NCBI GenBank assembly: GCA_902381685.1
Contig: LR698958.1
Coordinates: 433,572-497,571, forward strand
DNA: 64,000 nt
Direction of reading: 5' to 3'
DNA from: Lachnospiraceae bacterium
GTDB lineage: Bacteria; Bacillota; Clostridia; Lachnospirales; Lachnospiraceae
Shown here: positions 53,509 through 61,553 of the stretch, one piece after another
Layout of the letters: every line of letters begins with the position of its first letter
How positions within the stretch are numbered: the stretch's first letter is position 1
Notes under the pieces: model-generated
What the model was told of the DNA's origin: nothing
Seen by the model: the letters and a program-made list of their open reading frames with translations, nothing else
The model's database searches: none
Position numbers and translations under genes: made by a program

Positions 53509-54171
53509 TTACGAATCTTTAAGTAAATATGGTTTATGAATAGGCGTCTCCATATCCCAGATTTGATAGCCGTTTTCCGTGTAATATGCAGGTCTGCACT
53601 TTCCACTTTTAAACACACGGATAAAGTCTTTCATCGTTCTTACTTCTTCCGGAAAGTAAGTCGCAAAAAATCCTATTTTCTCAATAATATGACAATCACT
53701 TGATCCTACCGTGACAAGCCCCAATTCTTTTGCGTAATCCGCCGCCTTTTTATTTGCCTCAGGCAGTGTACTTCCATTTAACACTTCCACGCCGTCCAGC
53801 CCTTTTACCATTCTTAAATTCTCTTCCAGTCCCCTGTTATTATTGCGAAACGGGTGCGCACTGAAACAGATTCCTCCCTGTCTTTTTACCAAATCAATAA
53901 ATTCCTGCGCATCTACCCTCTCTTTTGGATATTCTTCAATTCCAAACGCTACAATATCTCCCTGCAAAGAAAAAAATTCTATTCCCACAAAAATAGGAAA
54001 ACCCACTTTCTTTGCATATTCTTCCGCATATTGTTTCAAGCCCATGTCGTCATGGTCCGTAATACAAATACCTCCCAATCCACGCCGTTTTGCCACTTTT
54101 ACCATATCTTCAAGTTTCAGATAACTGTCTTTTGAGTATGTACATTCATGCATATGTGTATCTATAAACAT
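53509..54171 (-). CDS. PHP-domain phosphoesterase
   Basis: 220 residues. The metal ligands appear as DTHMHE (H-x-H), CITDHDD, FVGIEF, FSAHPFR and GSSDCH, the usual PHP order. Relatives (TrpH/RNase AM) hydrolyse 3',5'-nucleoside bisphosphates or trim RNA; this copy is shorter than RNase AM and its substrate is uncertain. AAAGGAG precedes the ATG. It follows the GT4 gene by 12 bp. Confidence 0.9.
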   Translation of the reverse strand: MFIDTHMHECTYSKDSYLKLEDMVKVAKRRGLGGICITDHDDMGLKQYAEEYAKKVGFPIFVGIEFFSLQGDIVAFGIEEYPKERVDAQEFIDLVKRQGGICFSAHPFRNNNRGLEENLRMVKGLDGVEVLNGSTLPEANKKAADYAKELGLVTVGSSDCHIIEKIGFFATYFPEEVRTMKDFIRVFKSGKCRPAYYTENGYQIWDMETPIHKPYLLKDS

Positions 54172-54183
54172 CTGTTTTCTCCT

Positions 54184-55377
54184 TTACTTCTTTAACAACT
54201 CTAAAATCCGTAAACTCACTCCATTCCATGAGACCTTTGACAAATCCGGATTTTCTTCTTCCCGCTGCTCTAATTTTTCATAAATACTGTCTGCCAGCCT
54301 CCTCTCAAAGTATGGCAATTCCTCTCTATTCGGCTCATCTGTATTTTTCATGGACGGTAATTTTACAAATGCAGCCTGCTCCCGCCGGACATTTTCCGAA
54401 AGCCACTCTTTCACACCCGGAATGTCGGAACAGACAACTTTGCACCCACATGACATCGCCTCCAACACAACTAACGGTAAGCCTTCATAGAAGGAGGGCA
54501 AGACAAACACATCGCTCTGACAAAACGTTTCCGCCAACTCCTGTTGACTTAAAAGTCCCAAGAAGGTAATCGGATACCTGCTTTCTTTGGCTAATTTGCA
54601 GATTTCCTCAAATTCCTGCTTCGTGCCGATTCCACCCGCAATCTTTATCGCCAGTTCATTTTCGTCATAAGGCAACTTTTCCACAGCGCGCAGAAGGCTG
54701 AAAATTCCTTTCTTTTCCGTCACCTTCCCGGCAAATGCAATCTGCTTTTTACGCAGTTTTTCCGTTTTTCTCCTCCGAAAAACAGTTTGATTGTATCCTA
54801 CGCCCACAATATGAATTCTGTCCGTAGGCAGCGAAAACATTTTCTGCACTATCTGTTTTTGTTCCCTGTGAAGAACTATCACGCCGTTTAACTTTCCTAT
54901 ATTTTTTCGGATTCGTTCTCTCTGCAGCGGATTCTTAGAAAACTGTCTTAAATCCGAGCCGTGACATACACCGTATATTTTCTTGTCCGGATACCATTCT
55001 CTCACCAGTGCTGTGAGCAGGTAAAGGTGATGACATACGATGACGTCCGGATTCATCTCCTGCACTGCCAAAGATATTTTTTCCTGAAATGCACGAGAAA
55101 ATTTTTCCAAAATCTCCCCGCTCATCTCACTGTATTTTAAACTTTCATAAGGCATTTCGTCAGACATACCAAATATGGAAAATGGTAATTCTTCCGACTG
55201 ATAATAAACGGGATACACTTTTACTTCCTGCGGAAAATCCAAGCGGTCATCTTCATAAATTCCCGTGATGACCGCCTGTTTATTTCCCTGTGTATCCCAA
55301 TTTTTCACCAATTCAGTTAAGTATATACCACTGCCCGTACTATGAGGTTTCTGTGCCGTAATACTTAATATTTTCAT
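54184..55377 (-). CDS. Glycosyltransferase family 4
   Basis: 397 residues with two Rossmann halves. The N-terminal half has STGSGIYLTELVKNW; the C-terminal half has FAGKVTEKKGIFSLLRAVEKL and the E-x7-E motif in PSFYEGLPLVVLEAMSCG, which binds the nucleotide sugar. It transfers a sugar, probably to a lipid or polysaccharide acceptor. No strong ribosome site lies just before the ATG; a GGAGAGG is about 25 nt upstream. Paired with the PHP gene in one operon. Confidence 0.92.
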   Translation of the reverse strand: MKILSITAQKPHSTGSGIYLTELVKNWDTQGNKQAVITGIYEDDRLDFPQEVKVYPVYYQSEELPFSIFGMSDEMPYESLKYSEMSGEILEKFSRAFQEKISLAVQEMNPDVIVCHHLYLLTALVREWYPDKKIYGVCHGSDLRQFSKNPLQRERIRKNIGKLNGVIVLHREQKQIVQKMFSLPTDRIHIVGVGYNQTVFRRRKTEKLRKKQIAFAGKVTEKKGIFSLLRAVEKLPYDENELAIKIAGGIGTKQEFEEICKLAKESRYPITFLGLLSQQELAETFCQSDVFVLPSFYEGLPLVVLEAMSCGCKVVCSDIPGVKEWLSENVRREQAAFVKLPSMKNTDEPNREELPYFERRLADSIYEKLEQREEENPDLSKVSWNGVSLRILELLKK

Positions 55378-55434
55378 CTTATCTAATGGAACTGTGTCCC
55401 TCTCCTTCCCTTTAACTGCCTGCTTTTCCTCTTA

Positions 55435-55872
55435 TTATACCTCTTTTTGTGATGTCTGCAAAGTTGAAACGCTCTCTTTTAATGAAAAGAAAAAGAAAAG
55501 CATTCCCACTCCGATGAGTATATGTCCGATTCCCGCAACCCCTGACAGCATACCGTTCTGCGCACTACTAAGTTCCACACCAAGAACCTGAACGATTCCG
55601 CGAACAGTCAGCATAACTGATGTCAGACAGACACCTGCGTTATAGATGACAAAAAATGCAGAATATTTTTTTGCCCTATCAATCGCAAACAGGCGAATAC
55701 ATATTGTTACAAGCAGAAACATAACCATACCGAGCATAAATAAATGGGTATGTAAAACGGATAATGTTGTTTTTCCGTCAAATTCCTGAAACTTTGTAAA
55801 TTCCCGATAAAATACACCCCCTACCATGGCTAAAATGGCATAAATAAATGATGTGTTTACTGTTTTCTTCAT
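55435..55872 (-). CDS. DUF2871-family membrane protein
   Basis: 145 residues with four membrane segments (about 8-24, 37-60, 72-92, 108-135). KFQEFDGKTTLSVLHTHLFMLGM contains the conserved His pair of DUF2871. Function unknown. The start at 55872 follows AGGAG; 13 upstream codons are rejected. It is read away from the Rrf2 gene across the folded intergenic element. Confidence 0.85.
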   Translation of the reverse strand: MKKTVNTSFIYAILAMVGGVFYREFTKFQEFDGKTTLSVLHTHLFMLGMVMFLLVTICIRLFAIDRAKKYSAFFVIYNAGVCLTSVMLTVRGIVQVLGVELSSAQNGMLSGVAGIGHILIGVGMLFFFFSLKESVSTLQTSQKEV

Positions 55873-55903
55873 ATAATCTCCTCTTTTCCTAAATAGTATA
55901 CCT

Positions 55904-56058
55904 ACAGTCATACAACTCTAATTGACTGCTCCGCAGTCTATTTCGTTGCTGCCGCAACTAAATTATCGCTTATGGCTAATCGCCATATACACAGATATAA
56001 GAGAACCTCCCTGCAAACAAGTTTGCACCCGGTCTCTTATATCCGTGTGCATGACTGT
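55904..56058. ncRNA. Multi-hairpin intergenic element upstream of the Rrf2 gene; structured RNA or mobile repeat
   Basis: 155 nt enclosed by ACAGTCAT/ATGACTGT. Inside are GACTGC-TCC-GCAGTC (55924-55938), GTTGC-TGCC-GCAAC (55945-55958), TATGGC-TAATC-GCCATA (55971-55987), a 15-bp stem with one mismatch (55990-56004 and 56033-56047), and TGCAAAC-AA-GTTTGCA (56012-56027) nested within that stem. Five perfect or near-perfect hairpins in tandem under one closing stem is far above what random AT-rich DNA gives. It could be transcribed either way or act as DNA. No known family is recognised. Confidence 0.5.
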
Positions 56059-56078
56059 ATAGTTTGTAAAAATCATTC

Positions 56079-56107
56079 TTGACTATTTTAGTATAGTATT
56101 ATATAGT
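56079..56107 (+). promoter_or_regulatory. Promoter of the Rrf2-cooS operon with candidate Rrf2 site
   Basis: TTGACT and TATAGT with 17 bp between. The spacer holds TTTTAGTATAGT (56086-56097), and the same 12-mer with one change (TTTTAGTACAGT) lies at 56553-56564 between the Rrf2 and cooS genes. Confidence 0.75.
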
Positions 56108-56128
56108 TATTTTATCAAGGAGGTATTT

Positions 56129-56530
56129 ATGTTATTTACGAAAGAATGTGATTATGCCATTCGGATTATGCGGGCATTGTCATCAGGAGAATTTATCAAC
56201 GTGTCTACCATATGTACAATGGAGAATCTCTCATCTGCCATGACATATAAAATTACGAGAAAACTGGAAAAGGCGGGACTTTTGAAAAGTCTAAGAGGCG
56301 CAAACGGGGGATATGCCCTGAACCGGTCTTTAAAAGACATTTCTCTTTACGATGTCTGCACTTCCATTGAGCCGGATATCTTACTGCTGGAATGTATGAA
56401 AAAAGATTATCAGTGCTCCATGAATACGCAAAACACACCTTGTCTCGTTCACGGTGAATTTTGTCGGATTCAGCGTATTCTTTTACAGGAATTACAGCAT
56501 AAAAATTTAGCAGAATTATTTCGCAAATAA
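56129..56530 (+). CDS. Rrf2-family transcriptional regulator
   Basis: 133 residues. The winged helix is visible (ECDYAIRIMRALSSG, NLSSAMTYKITRKLEKAG, LKSLRGANGGYALNR). The C-terminal part has four to five Cys (LLECMKKDYQC, TPCLVHGEFC), in line with the Cys set that binds Fe-S clusters in IscR and NsrR. It is the first gene ahead of cooS and probably senses redox, iron-sulfur or CO/NO status to control the CODH genes. AAGGAGGT precedes the ATG. Confidence 0.92.
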   Translation: MLFTKECDYAIRIMRALSSGEFINVSTICTMENLSSAMTYKITRKLEKAGLLKSLRGANGGYALNRSLKDISLYDVCTSIEPDILLLECMKKDYQCSMNTQNTPCLVHGEFCRIQRILLQELQHKNLAELFRK

Positions 56531-56552
56531 TTTTTTACCCGAATCTATACAT

Positions 56553-56564
56553 TTTTAGTACAGT
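56553..56564 (+). promoter_or_regulatory. Candidate Rrf2 operator before cooS
   Basis: TTTTAGTACAGT repeats, with one base changed, the 12-mer inside the Rrf2 gene's own promoter. It lies 27 bp before the cooS start codon. Binding by the Rrf2 product is inference. Confidence 0.45.
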
Positions 56565-56590
56565 TTATGTTATAAGGAGGATTTTACACA

Positions 56591-58474
56591 ATGAATCAAT
56601 GTTATGGTTGCAATACTTGCAAAAGTGCAGATAAACCTTTGGAAAGTTATATCCGCTCACTTCCTATGGAAACTTCTCACCACCGTGTAGAAGGACAGAG
56701 TACAAAATGCGGTTTTGGATTACAGGGTGTCTGTTGTCGTCTCTGTTCTAACGGACCTTGCCGAATTACACCAGATGCTCCTCGAGGAATTTGTGGCGCC
56801 AACGCAGATACGATTGTTACAAGAAACTTTTTACGCGCGGTTGCCTCAGGAAGCGGCTGTTATATCCACATTGTAGAAAACACTGCTTTGAATTTAAAAA
56901 AGACGGCTCAGATACGCGGAGAATTAAAAGGAATTCAATCTCTGAATCATCTTGCGGAAATTTTCGGCATTACAGATGAAGATATTTATGTAAAAGCAGA
57001 AAAAGTTGCTGATGCCGTACTTGCAGACTTATATAAACCGGAATACGTTTCTGCGGAACTCATTGAAAAAATCGCTTACGCGCCACGTGTAAAACGCTGG
57101 AAAGAACTTGGCATTATGCCGGGCGGTGCAAAAGCCGAAGTATTTAAAGGTGTTGTAAAATGTTCAACAAACTTAAACTCCGATCCGGTAGATATGCTTA
57201 CAGACTGCCTCAAATTAGGTATTTCTACAGGTGTATACGGCCTGACACTGACCAACTTATTAAATGACGTTCTTTTAGGACAGCCTGAACTTCGCCTTGC
57301 CCCTGTAGGTCTCCGCGTAATTGATCCGGATTATATTAACATTATGATTACGGGACACCAGCACACAATCTTCGTTGATTTACAGGAACGTCTTATCTCA
57401 GACGAGGCCAAAGCAAAAGCACAGGCAGCGGGAGCAAAGGGCTTTAAATTAGTTGGTTGTACCTGTGTCGGACAGGATTTACAACTTCGCGGCGCTCACT
57501 ATACAGAAGTATTTGACGGACATGCCGGAAATAACTACACAAGTGAAGCTATCCTCGCAACCGGCGCAATCGATGTTGTTCTTTCTGAATTTAACTGTAC
57601 TCTTCCGGGAATCGAGCCAATCTGTGATGAATTAAAAATCAAACAGATTTGTCTTGACGATGTAGCCAAAAAGGCAAATGCGGAACTTATGCCATTCTCC
57701 TTTGAAAACCGCGAAGAACAGAGCGAAATCATTATTGATAAAATTATCGAAGCATACAAAGAAAGACGCGGAACAGTGCCGATGAATCTTTTTGAAGATC
57801 ACGGAAACGACTGCACTTTAACAGGGGTAAGCGAAGGTTCGTTAAAAGATTTCCTCGGCGGAAAATGGACTCCTCTTATTGAATTAATCGTATCAGGAGA
57901 AATCAAAGGGATTGCCGGCGTAGTCGGCTGTTCAAACTTAACAGCGGGCGGTCACGACGTTTTAAGTGTGGAACTGACAAAAGAACTGATTGCAAAAGAC
58001 ATTCTTGTTCTCACTGCCGGCTGTTCTTCAGGGGGAATCGAAAACTGCGGTTTAATGACACCTGAAGCGGCAAAATTAGCAGGTCCTAAACTTCGCGCAG
58101 TCTGTGAAAAATTAAATATTCCTCCTGTATTAAACTTCGGTCCTTGTCTTGCAATCGGACGATTGGAAATCGTTGCCACAGAAATCGCAAGAGAACTTGG
58201 CGTTGACCTTCCTGAACTTCCTCTTGTTCTTTCTGCTGCACAATGGCTTGAAGAACAGGCCTTGGCAGACGGCTGTTTCGGTCTTGCACTGGGGCTTCCT
58301 CTTCATTTAGGACTTCCTCCATTTATTACAGGAAGTAAAACTGCAGTAAAAGTGATGACGGAAGACATGAAAGAACTGACCGGCGGACAGGTTATCATTA
58401 ACGGAGATGCAAAAGAAACTGCTGATATTTTAGAAAAGATTATTGAGGAAAAACGTAATCATTTACATATATAG
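56591..58474 (+). CDS. cooS: Anaerobic carbon-monoxide dehydrogenase catalytic subunit
   Basis: 627 residues. The D and B iron-sulfur clusters are supplied by C40, C48, C49, C52, C57 and C68 (CGFGLQGVCCRLCSNGPC, GIC). C-cluster ligands are visible: TGHQHT (His), GCTCVG, EFNCTL, VVGCSN, AGCSSGG and FGPCLAIG. An extra N-terminal CYGCNTC precedes them. Two expected proton-transfer parts look changed: the usual H-x2-H-x2-H-x2-H series near residue 93 is reduced to one His (CYIHIVEN), and the Lys of EEKA is Gln556 in WLEEQALADG. No acetyl-CoA synthase or cooC is in the window. Confidence 0.93.
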   Translation: MNQCYGCNTCKSADKPLESYIRSLPMETSHHRVEGQSTKCGFGLQGVCCRLCSNGPCRITPDAPRGICGANADTIVTRNFLRAVASGSGCYIHIVENTALNLKKTAQIRGELKGIQSLNHLAEIFGITDEDIYVKAEKVADAVLADLYKPEYVSAELIEKIAYAPRVKRWKELGIMPGGAKAEVFKGVVKCSTNLNSDPVDMLTDCLKLGISTGVYGLTLTNLLNDVLLGQPELRLAPVGLRVIDPDYINIMITGHQHTIFVDLQERLISDEAKAKAQAAGAKGFKLVGCTCVGQDLQLRGAHYTEVFDGHAGNNYTSEAILATGAIDVVLSEFNCTLPGIEPICDELKIKQICLDDVAKKANAELMPFSFENREEQSEIIIDKIIEAYKERRGTVPMNLFEDHGNDCTLTGVSEGSLKDFLGGKWTPLIELIVSGEIKGIAGVVGCSNLTAGGHDVLSVELTKELIAKDILVLTAGCSSGGIENCGLMTPEAAKLAGPKLRAVCEKLNIPPVLNFGPCLAIGRLEIVATEIARELGVDLPELPLVLSAAQWLEEQALADGCFGLALGLPLHLGLPPFITGSKTAVKVMTEDMKELTGGQVIINGDAKETADILEKIIEEKRNHLHI

Positions 58475-58485
58475 GAGGGTTATCT

Positions 58486-58938
58486 ATGAGACGTATTATG
58501 ATTGATGCCTCCAAATGCGATGGCTGTAAAAACTGTACGGTTGCCTGTATACAGGCACACCGTGAAACTCCGGGTACAATTTATGATTTAGATTTAACTG
58601 ATATCCGCAACGAATCCCGCAATCATATTGAGAAGATGCCGGACGGAAGTTACCGTCCCATCTTCTGCAGACACTGTGATTTGCCTGAATGTGTAATGTC
58701 CTGCATGAGCGGGGCTTTAACGAAAGATGCCAAGACAGGTCTTGTCTCCTATGATGAGAAAAAATGCGGCTCATGTTTTATGTGCGTAATGAACTGTCCG
58801 TACGGCGTTTTAAAAGCAGACACCGCCACTCACACAAAAGTGATTAAATGCGATTTCTGTATACAGGACAACAGCGAACCAAACTGCGTGAAATCCTGTC
58901 CGAAAAAGGCTATCTATGTAGAGGAGGTAACATTATGA
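58486..58938 (+). CDS. cooF: CooF-like polyferredoxin electron carrier
   Basis: 150 residues with four Cys groups for four [4Fe-4S] clusters: CDGCKNCTVAC, CRHCDLPECVMSC, CGSCFMCVMNC and CDFC...CVKSC. It takes electrons from CooS and hands them to a partner, here most likely the flavoprotein encoded next. It starts 11 bp after cooS and its stop overlaps the next ATG by 4 nt (ATGA). Confidence 0.92.
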   Translation: MRRIMIDASKCDGCKNCTVACIQAHRETPGTIYDLDLTDIRNESRNHIEKMPDGSYRPIFCRHCDLPECVMSCMSGALTKDAKTGLVSYDEKKCGSCFMCVMNCPYGVLKADTATHTKVIKCDFCIQDNSEPNCVKSCPKKAIYVEEVTL

Positions 58939-60161
58939 TGCACGTAATTATCGGTGTTGGGCCTGCCGGAATCACCGCTGCCCAGACCATTTTAAAAACT
59001 GATAAAGACGCACAAATCACTATGATTTCCACAGACGAATTTGTGCATTCCCGCTGTATGTTACACCGCTATTTAAGCCATGAGCGCAACGAGGAAACAC
59101 TTTCTTTTGTAGATAAAGATTTCTTTTCCTCAAACCGCATTCACTGGGTAAAAGGAGTAACTGTTGAAAAAATTGATGTGGACGAGAAAAAAGTCTGTCT
59201 CTCCAACCACGAGGACTATCTGTTTGACAAACTGCTAATCGCAACAGGAGCAAACAGTTTCATTCCTCCGGTTGCACAATTCAGAGAGGCAAAAAATGTT
59301 TTCGGACTCCGTCATCTCTCCGACGCCCAGAAAATCAGACCGCTTGCTGACGATGCAGATCATATTCTCATTGTCGGTTCCGGCCTTGTTGGAATGGACG
59401 CTGCCTATGCATTTTTAGAGCAGGGGAAAAAAGTAACGGTAGTGGAAATGGCAGACAGAATCCTCCCTATCCAATTAAACGAAACTGCCGGAAAACCATA
59501 CCGTAAACTTTTTGAGGAACACGGCTGCAAATTCATTGTCGGAAAAAAAGCCTCCGACACACATATGGACGAGAATGGTTACATTGACGCTGTTTTCCTC
59601 GATGACGGAACAAAAATTGACTGCGATTTAATCATTGTAGCAGCAGGTGTACGCCCTGCCGTTGAATGTGTAGAAGGTTCAAAAATCCATGTAGACCGCT
59701 TCATTCAGGTTGACGACACAATGAAAACAAACTGCAACGACATTTACTCTGCCGGAGATGTAACCGGATTATCGGGAATCTGGCCAAACGCCATGAAGCA
59801 GGGGCAGGTTGCCGGTCTTAATATGTGTGGCGTGGAATCCCACTACACAGACAGATACGCCATGAAAAATACGATGAACTTCTACGGACTTGTAACACTT
59901 TCACTCGGCCGCGGAGTTGCCGAGGAAGGCGACACTGTTTTAGAACAGGAAGATGCTAAGAACTATAAACGTGCAATTATCCGAAACGGCAAACTGGACA
60001 GCATCTTATTACAGGGTTCCATTGATTACGCAGGTATTTATCAATATTTAATCAAAAACGAAATAGATGTTTCTCACTTTGATAAAGATATTTTCCACCT
60101 TTCTTTCGCCGATTTCTACGGCATTGACGAAAAAGGAAAATATTATTATGAGGTGAGGTAG
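58935..60161 (+). CDS. FAD/NAD(P)-dependent oxidoreductase of the CODH operon
   Basis: 408 residues. It has two nucleotide-binding loops (GVGPAGITAAQ near residue 6 and VGSGLVGMDAA near 150), and an FAD end YSAGDVTG. It resembles rubredoxin/NADH-oxidase-type reductases, the kind found after cooS-cooF in some clostridia where CO or reduced ferredoxin is linked to NAD(P)H. The start at 58935 follows GAGGAGG; the ORF extends 29 codons upstream inside cooF. A hairpin of element B begins 9 nt after its stop. Confidence 0.9.
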   Translation: MMHVIIGVGPAGITAAQTILKTDKDAQITMISTDEFVHSRCMLHRYLSHERNEETLSFVDKDFFSSNRIHWVKGVTVEKIDVDEKKVCLSNHEDYLFDKLLIATGANSFIPPVAQFREAKNVFGLRHLSDAQKIRPLADDADHILIVGSGLVGMDAAYAFLEQGKKVTVVEMADRILPIQLNETAGKPYRKLFEEHGCKFIVGKKASDTHMDENGYIDAVFLDDGTKIDCDLIIVAAGVRPAVECVEGSKIHVDRFIQVDDTMKTNCNDIYSAGDVTGLSGIWPNAMKQGQVAGLNMCGVESHYTDRYAMKNTMNFYGLVTLSLGRGVAEEGDTVLEQEDAKNYKRAIIRNGKLDSILLQGSIDYAGIYQYLIKNEIDVSHFDKDIFHLSFADFYGIDEKGKYYYEVR

Positions 60162-60170
60162 AAACTGCAA

Positions 60171-60492
60171 ATCGGGGACGTAGTGTTCTCTAATTTCACT
60201 ACGTCCCCGATTGCAATTCACTGTGTCCCTTTTTTCAGATACCCCTGTCCCTTTTTACATTAAGCCACCAGAGTTCCCTTAAAATTAAAACTTTTACTAT
60301 TATCTAACAAAAAATCTTATAAAATCTTCATATATTCAACTAATTTATGGCCTATTCTCAAACGTTTTCAATGATTATGATCTATAAATGTAATTCTATA
60401 TCCGAAAAGGGACAGGGCATTTCTTAAAAGGGGACAGGGCTAAACGTGAAAGGGGACGTAGTACTTTTTAATTTTACTACGTCCCCTTTCAC
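60171..60492. repeat. Composite hairpin element B, filling the gap between the CODH operon and the DUF6472 gene
   Basis: About 322 bp, no coding capacity. Left end: 15-bp hairpin (60171-60185/60197-60211) with ACTGTGTCCCTTTTTTC and CCTGTCCCTTTTT. Right end: AAAAGGGACAGGGCATTTC, AAAAGGGGACAGGGC and an 18-bp perfect hairpin (60446-60463/60475-60492). The ends correspond module by module to element A, but the AT-rich core does not. It sits exactly between two converging stop codons (60161 and 60500). Confidence 0.82.
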
Positions 60493-60499
60493 AGTTTTT

Positions 60500-60697
60500 T
60501 CACATCTGTTTCCGCACAATTCTATACTCGTCGCCAAACTGGTAATATGGGCAGTCTCTAAATTCGCCCTTTACAAAACGATACATCTCATCTTCATCTA
60601 AATTTTTCGTACAAACATAATACTCATATTCCTCATCGTACTCATAGTTCATACAACTCTCGCAGTTGGACACCATTTTCTTTTCCGTCTGTTTCAT
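60500..60697 (-). CDS. DUF6472-family small protein
   Basis: 65 residues. CESCMNYEYDEEYEYYVC and DEDEMYRFVKGEFRDCPYY resemble the four-Cys DUF6472 family, possibly a zinc or Fe-S site. AAAGGA lies 8 nt before the ATG. Function unknown. Its stop is 7 nt from the end of element B. Confidence 0.8.
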   Translation of the reverse strand: MKQTEKKMVSNCESCMNYEYDEEYEYYVCTKNLDEDEMYRFVKGEFRDCPYYQFGDEYRIVRKQM

Positions 60698-60736
60698 CGC
60701 ACCGGTCCTTTCTCTTTCATTTCTCCGTACAGTATA

Positions 60737-61549
60737 TCACTTTTTCCCAAACAATTCATAGTAAAATATATATTGCTGCATAACGCCCTGAAATCCGTTA
60801 TAACGCCTGTTAGGAAACCCTCTTTTATAATGTTCGTCCAGCACCTGACGGATATGTGTATCTACAGGAAAAGCCTGTAAATGATGCAGTGCAAACAGGC
60901 ATATGCAGTCTGCAACTTTTTCTCCGACTCCAAATAAATTCAGCAGTTCGGCTTTTGCTTTTCGATAGGACATTTTCTTTACCTGTTCCAAACTTATCTC
61001 TCCCGCCACAACACTCTTTGCCGTGCGCACAACATATTTGCTCCGGTATCCTAAATTACACGCCTTTAATTCGTCGTCCCCTAATTTTTCCAATGTCTCT
61101 GCCGTCGGAAACGTATAGTAAACTTCTCCACGAAAATTCAACTGCCTTTCTCCATACTCTTCACAAATATTTTGAATACACTTTCGTATTCTCGCTATAT
61201 TGTTTTGCTGGGAAATAAGAAATGAAACTATCATTTCCCATAAATCCTGATGTAAAATTCTTATTCCATAACCAAATCTCCCCGCTTCACTTAAATACCT
61301 GTCATTCGGATTAATCTGACATAAATAATCCTCATAATTTCTATCTAAGTCAAAATAGTTTTTCCAAAATGTCTCAAATTCCTCTTCCCCGCATGAAAAT
61401 GTGCAGTTTTCTTTTTCCTGTGTGATTTCTAAATAGCGCCCCGACGCAACTACACTGTACTTATTTTCTTCCACCGGTGTCATACGGAAACACTGTCCCG
61501 AATCACAAATCTGTTGAATGTTAAAATGAGGTATCTGTTTTGTTGTCAT
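60737..61549 (-). CDS. 8-oxoguanine DNA glycosylase, OGG1-like
   Basis: 270 residues. An N-terminal beta domain (about 1-95, with CDSGQCFRM) and the HhH-GPD domain with LFGVGEKVADCICLFALHHL (catalytic Lys) and FPVDTHIR (catalytic Asp) match the clostridial OGG type. It removes 8-oxoguanine opposite cytosine. Start 61549 lies 5 bp from the XRE stop. With ung and nth it makes a base-excision set, though scattered. Confidence 0.93.
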   Translation of the reverse strand: MTTKQIPHFNIQQICDSGQCFRMTPVEENKYSVVASGRYLEITQEKENCTFSCGEEEFETFWKNYFDLDRNYEDYLCQINPNDRYLSEAGRFGYGIRILHQDLWEMIVSFLISQQNNIARIRKCIQNICEEYGERQLNFRGEVYYTFPTAETLEKLGDDELKACNLGYRSKYVVRTAKSVVAGEISLEQVKKMSYRKAKAELLNLFGVGEKVADCICLFALHHLQAFPVDTHIRQVLDEHYKRGFPNRRYNGFQGVMQQYIFYYELFGKK

Positions 61550-61553
61550 ATAT

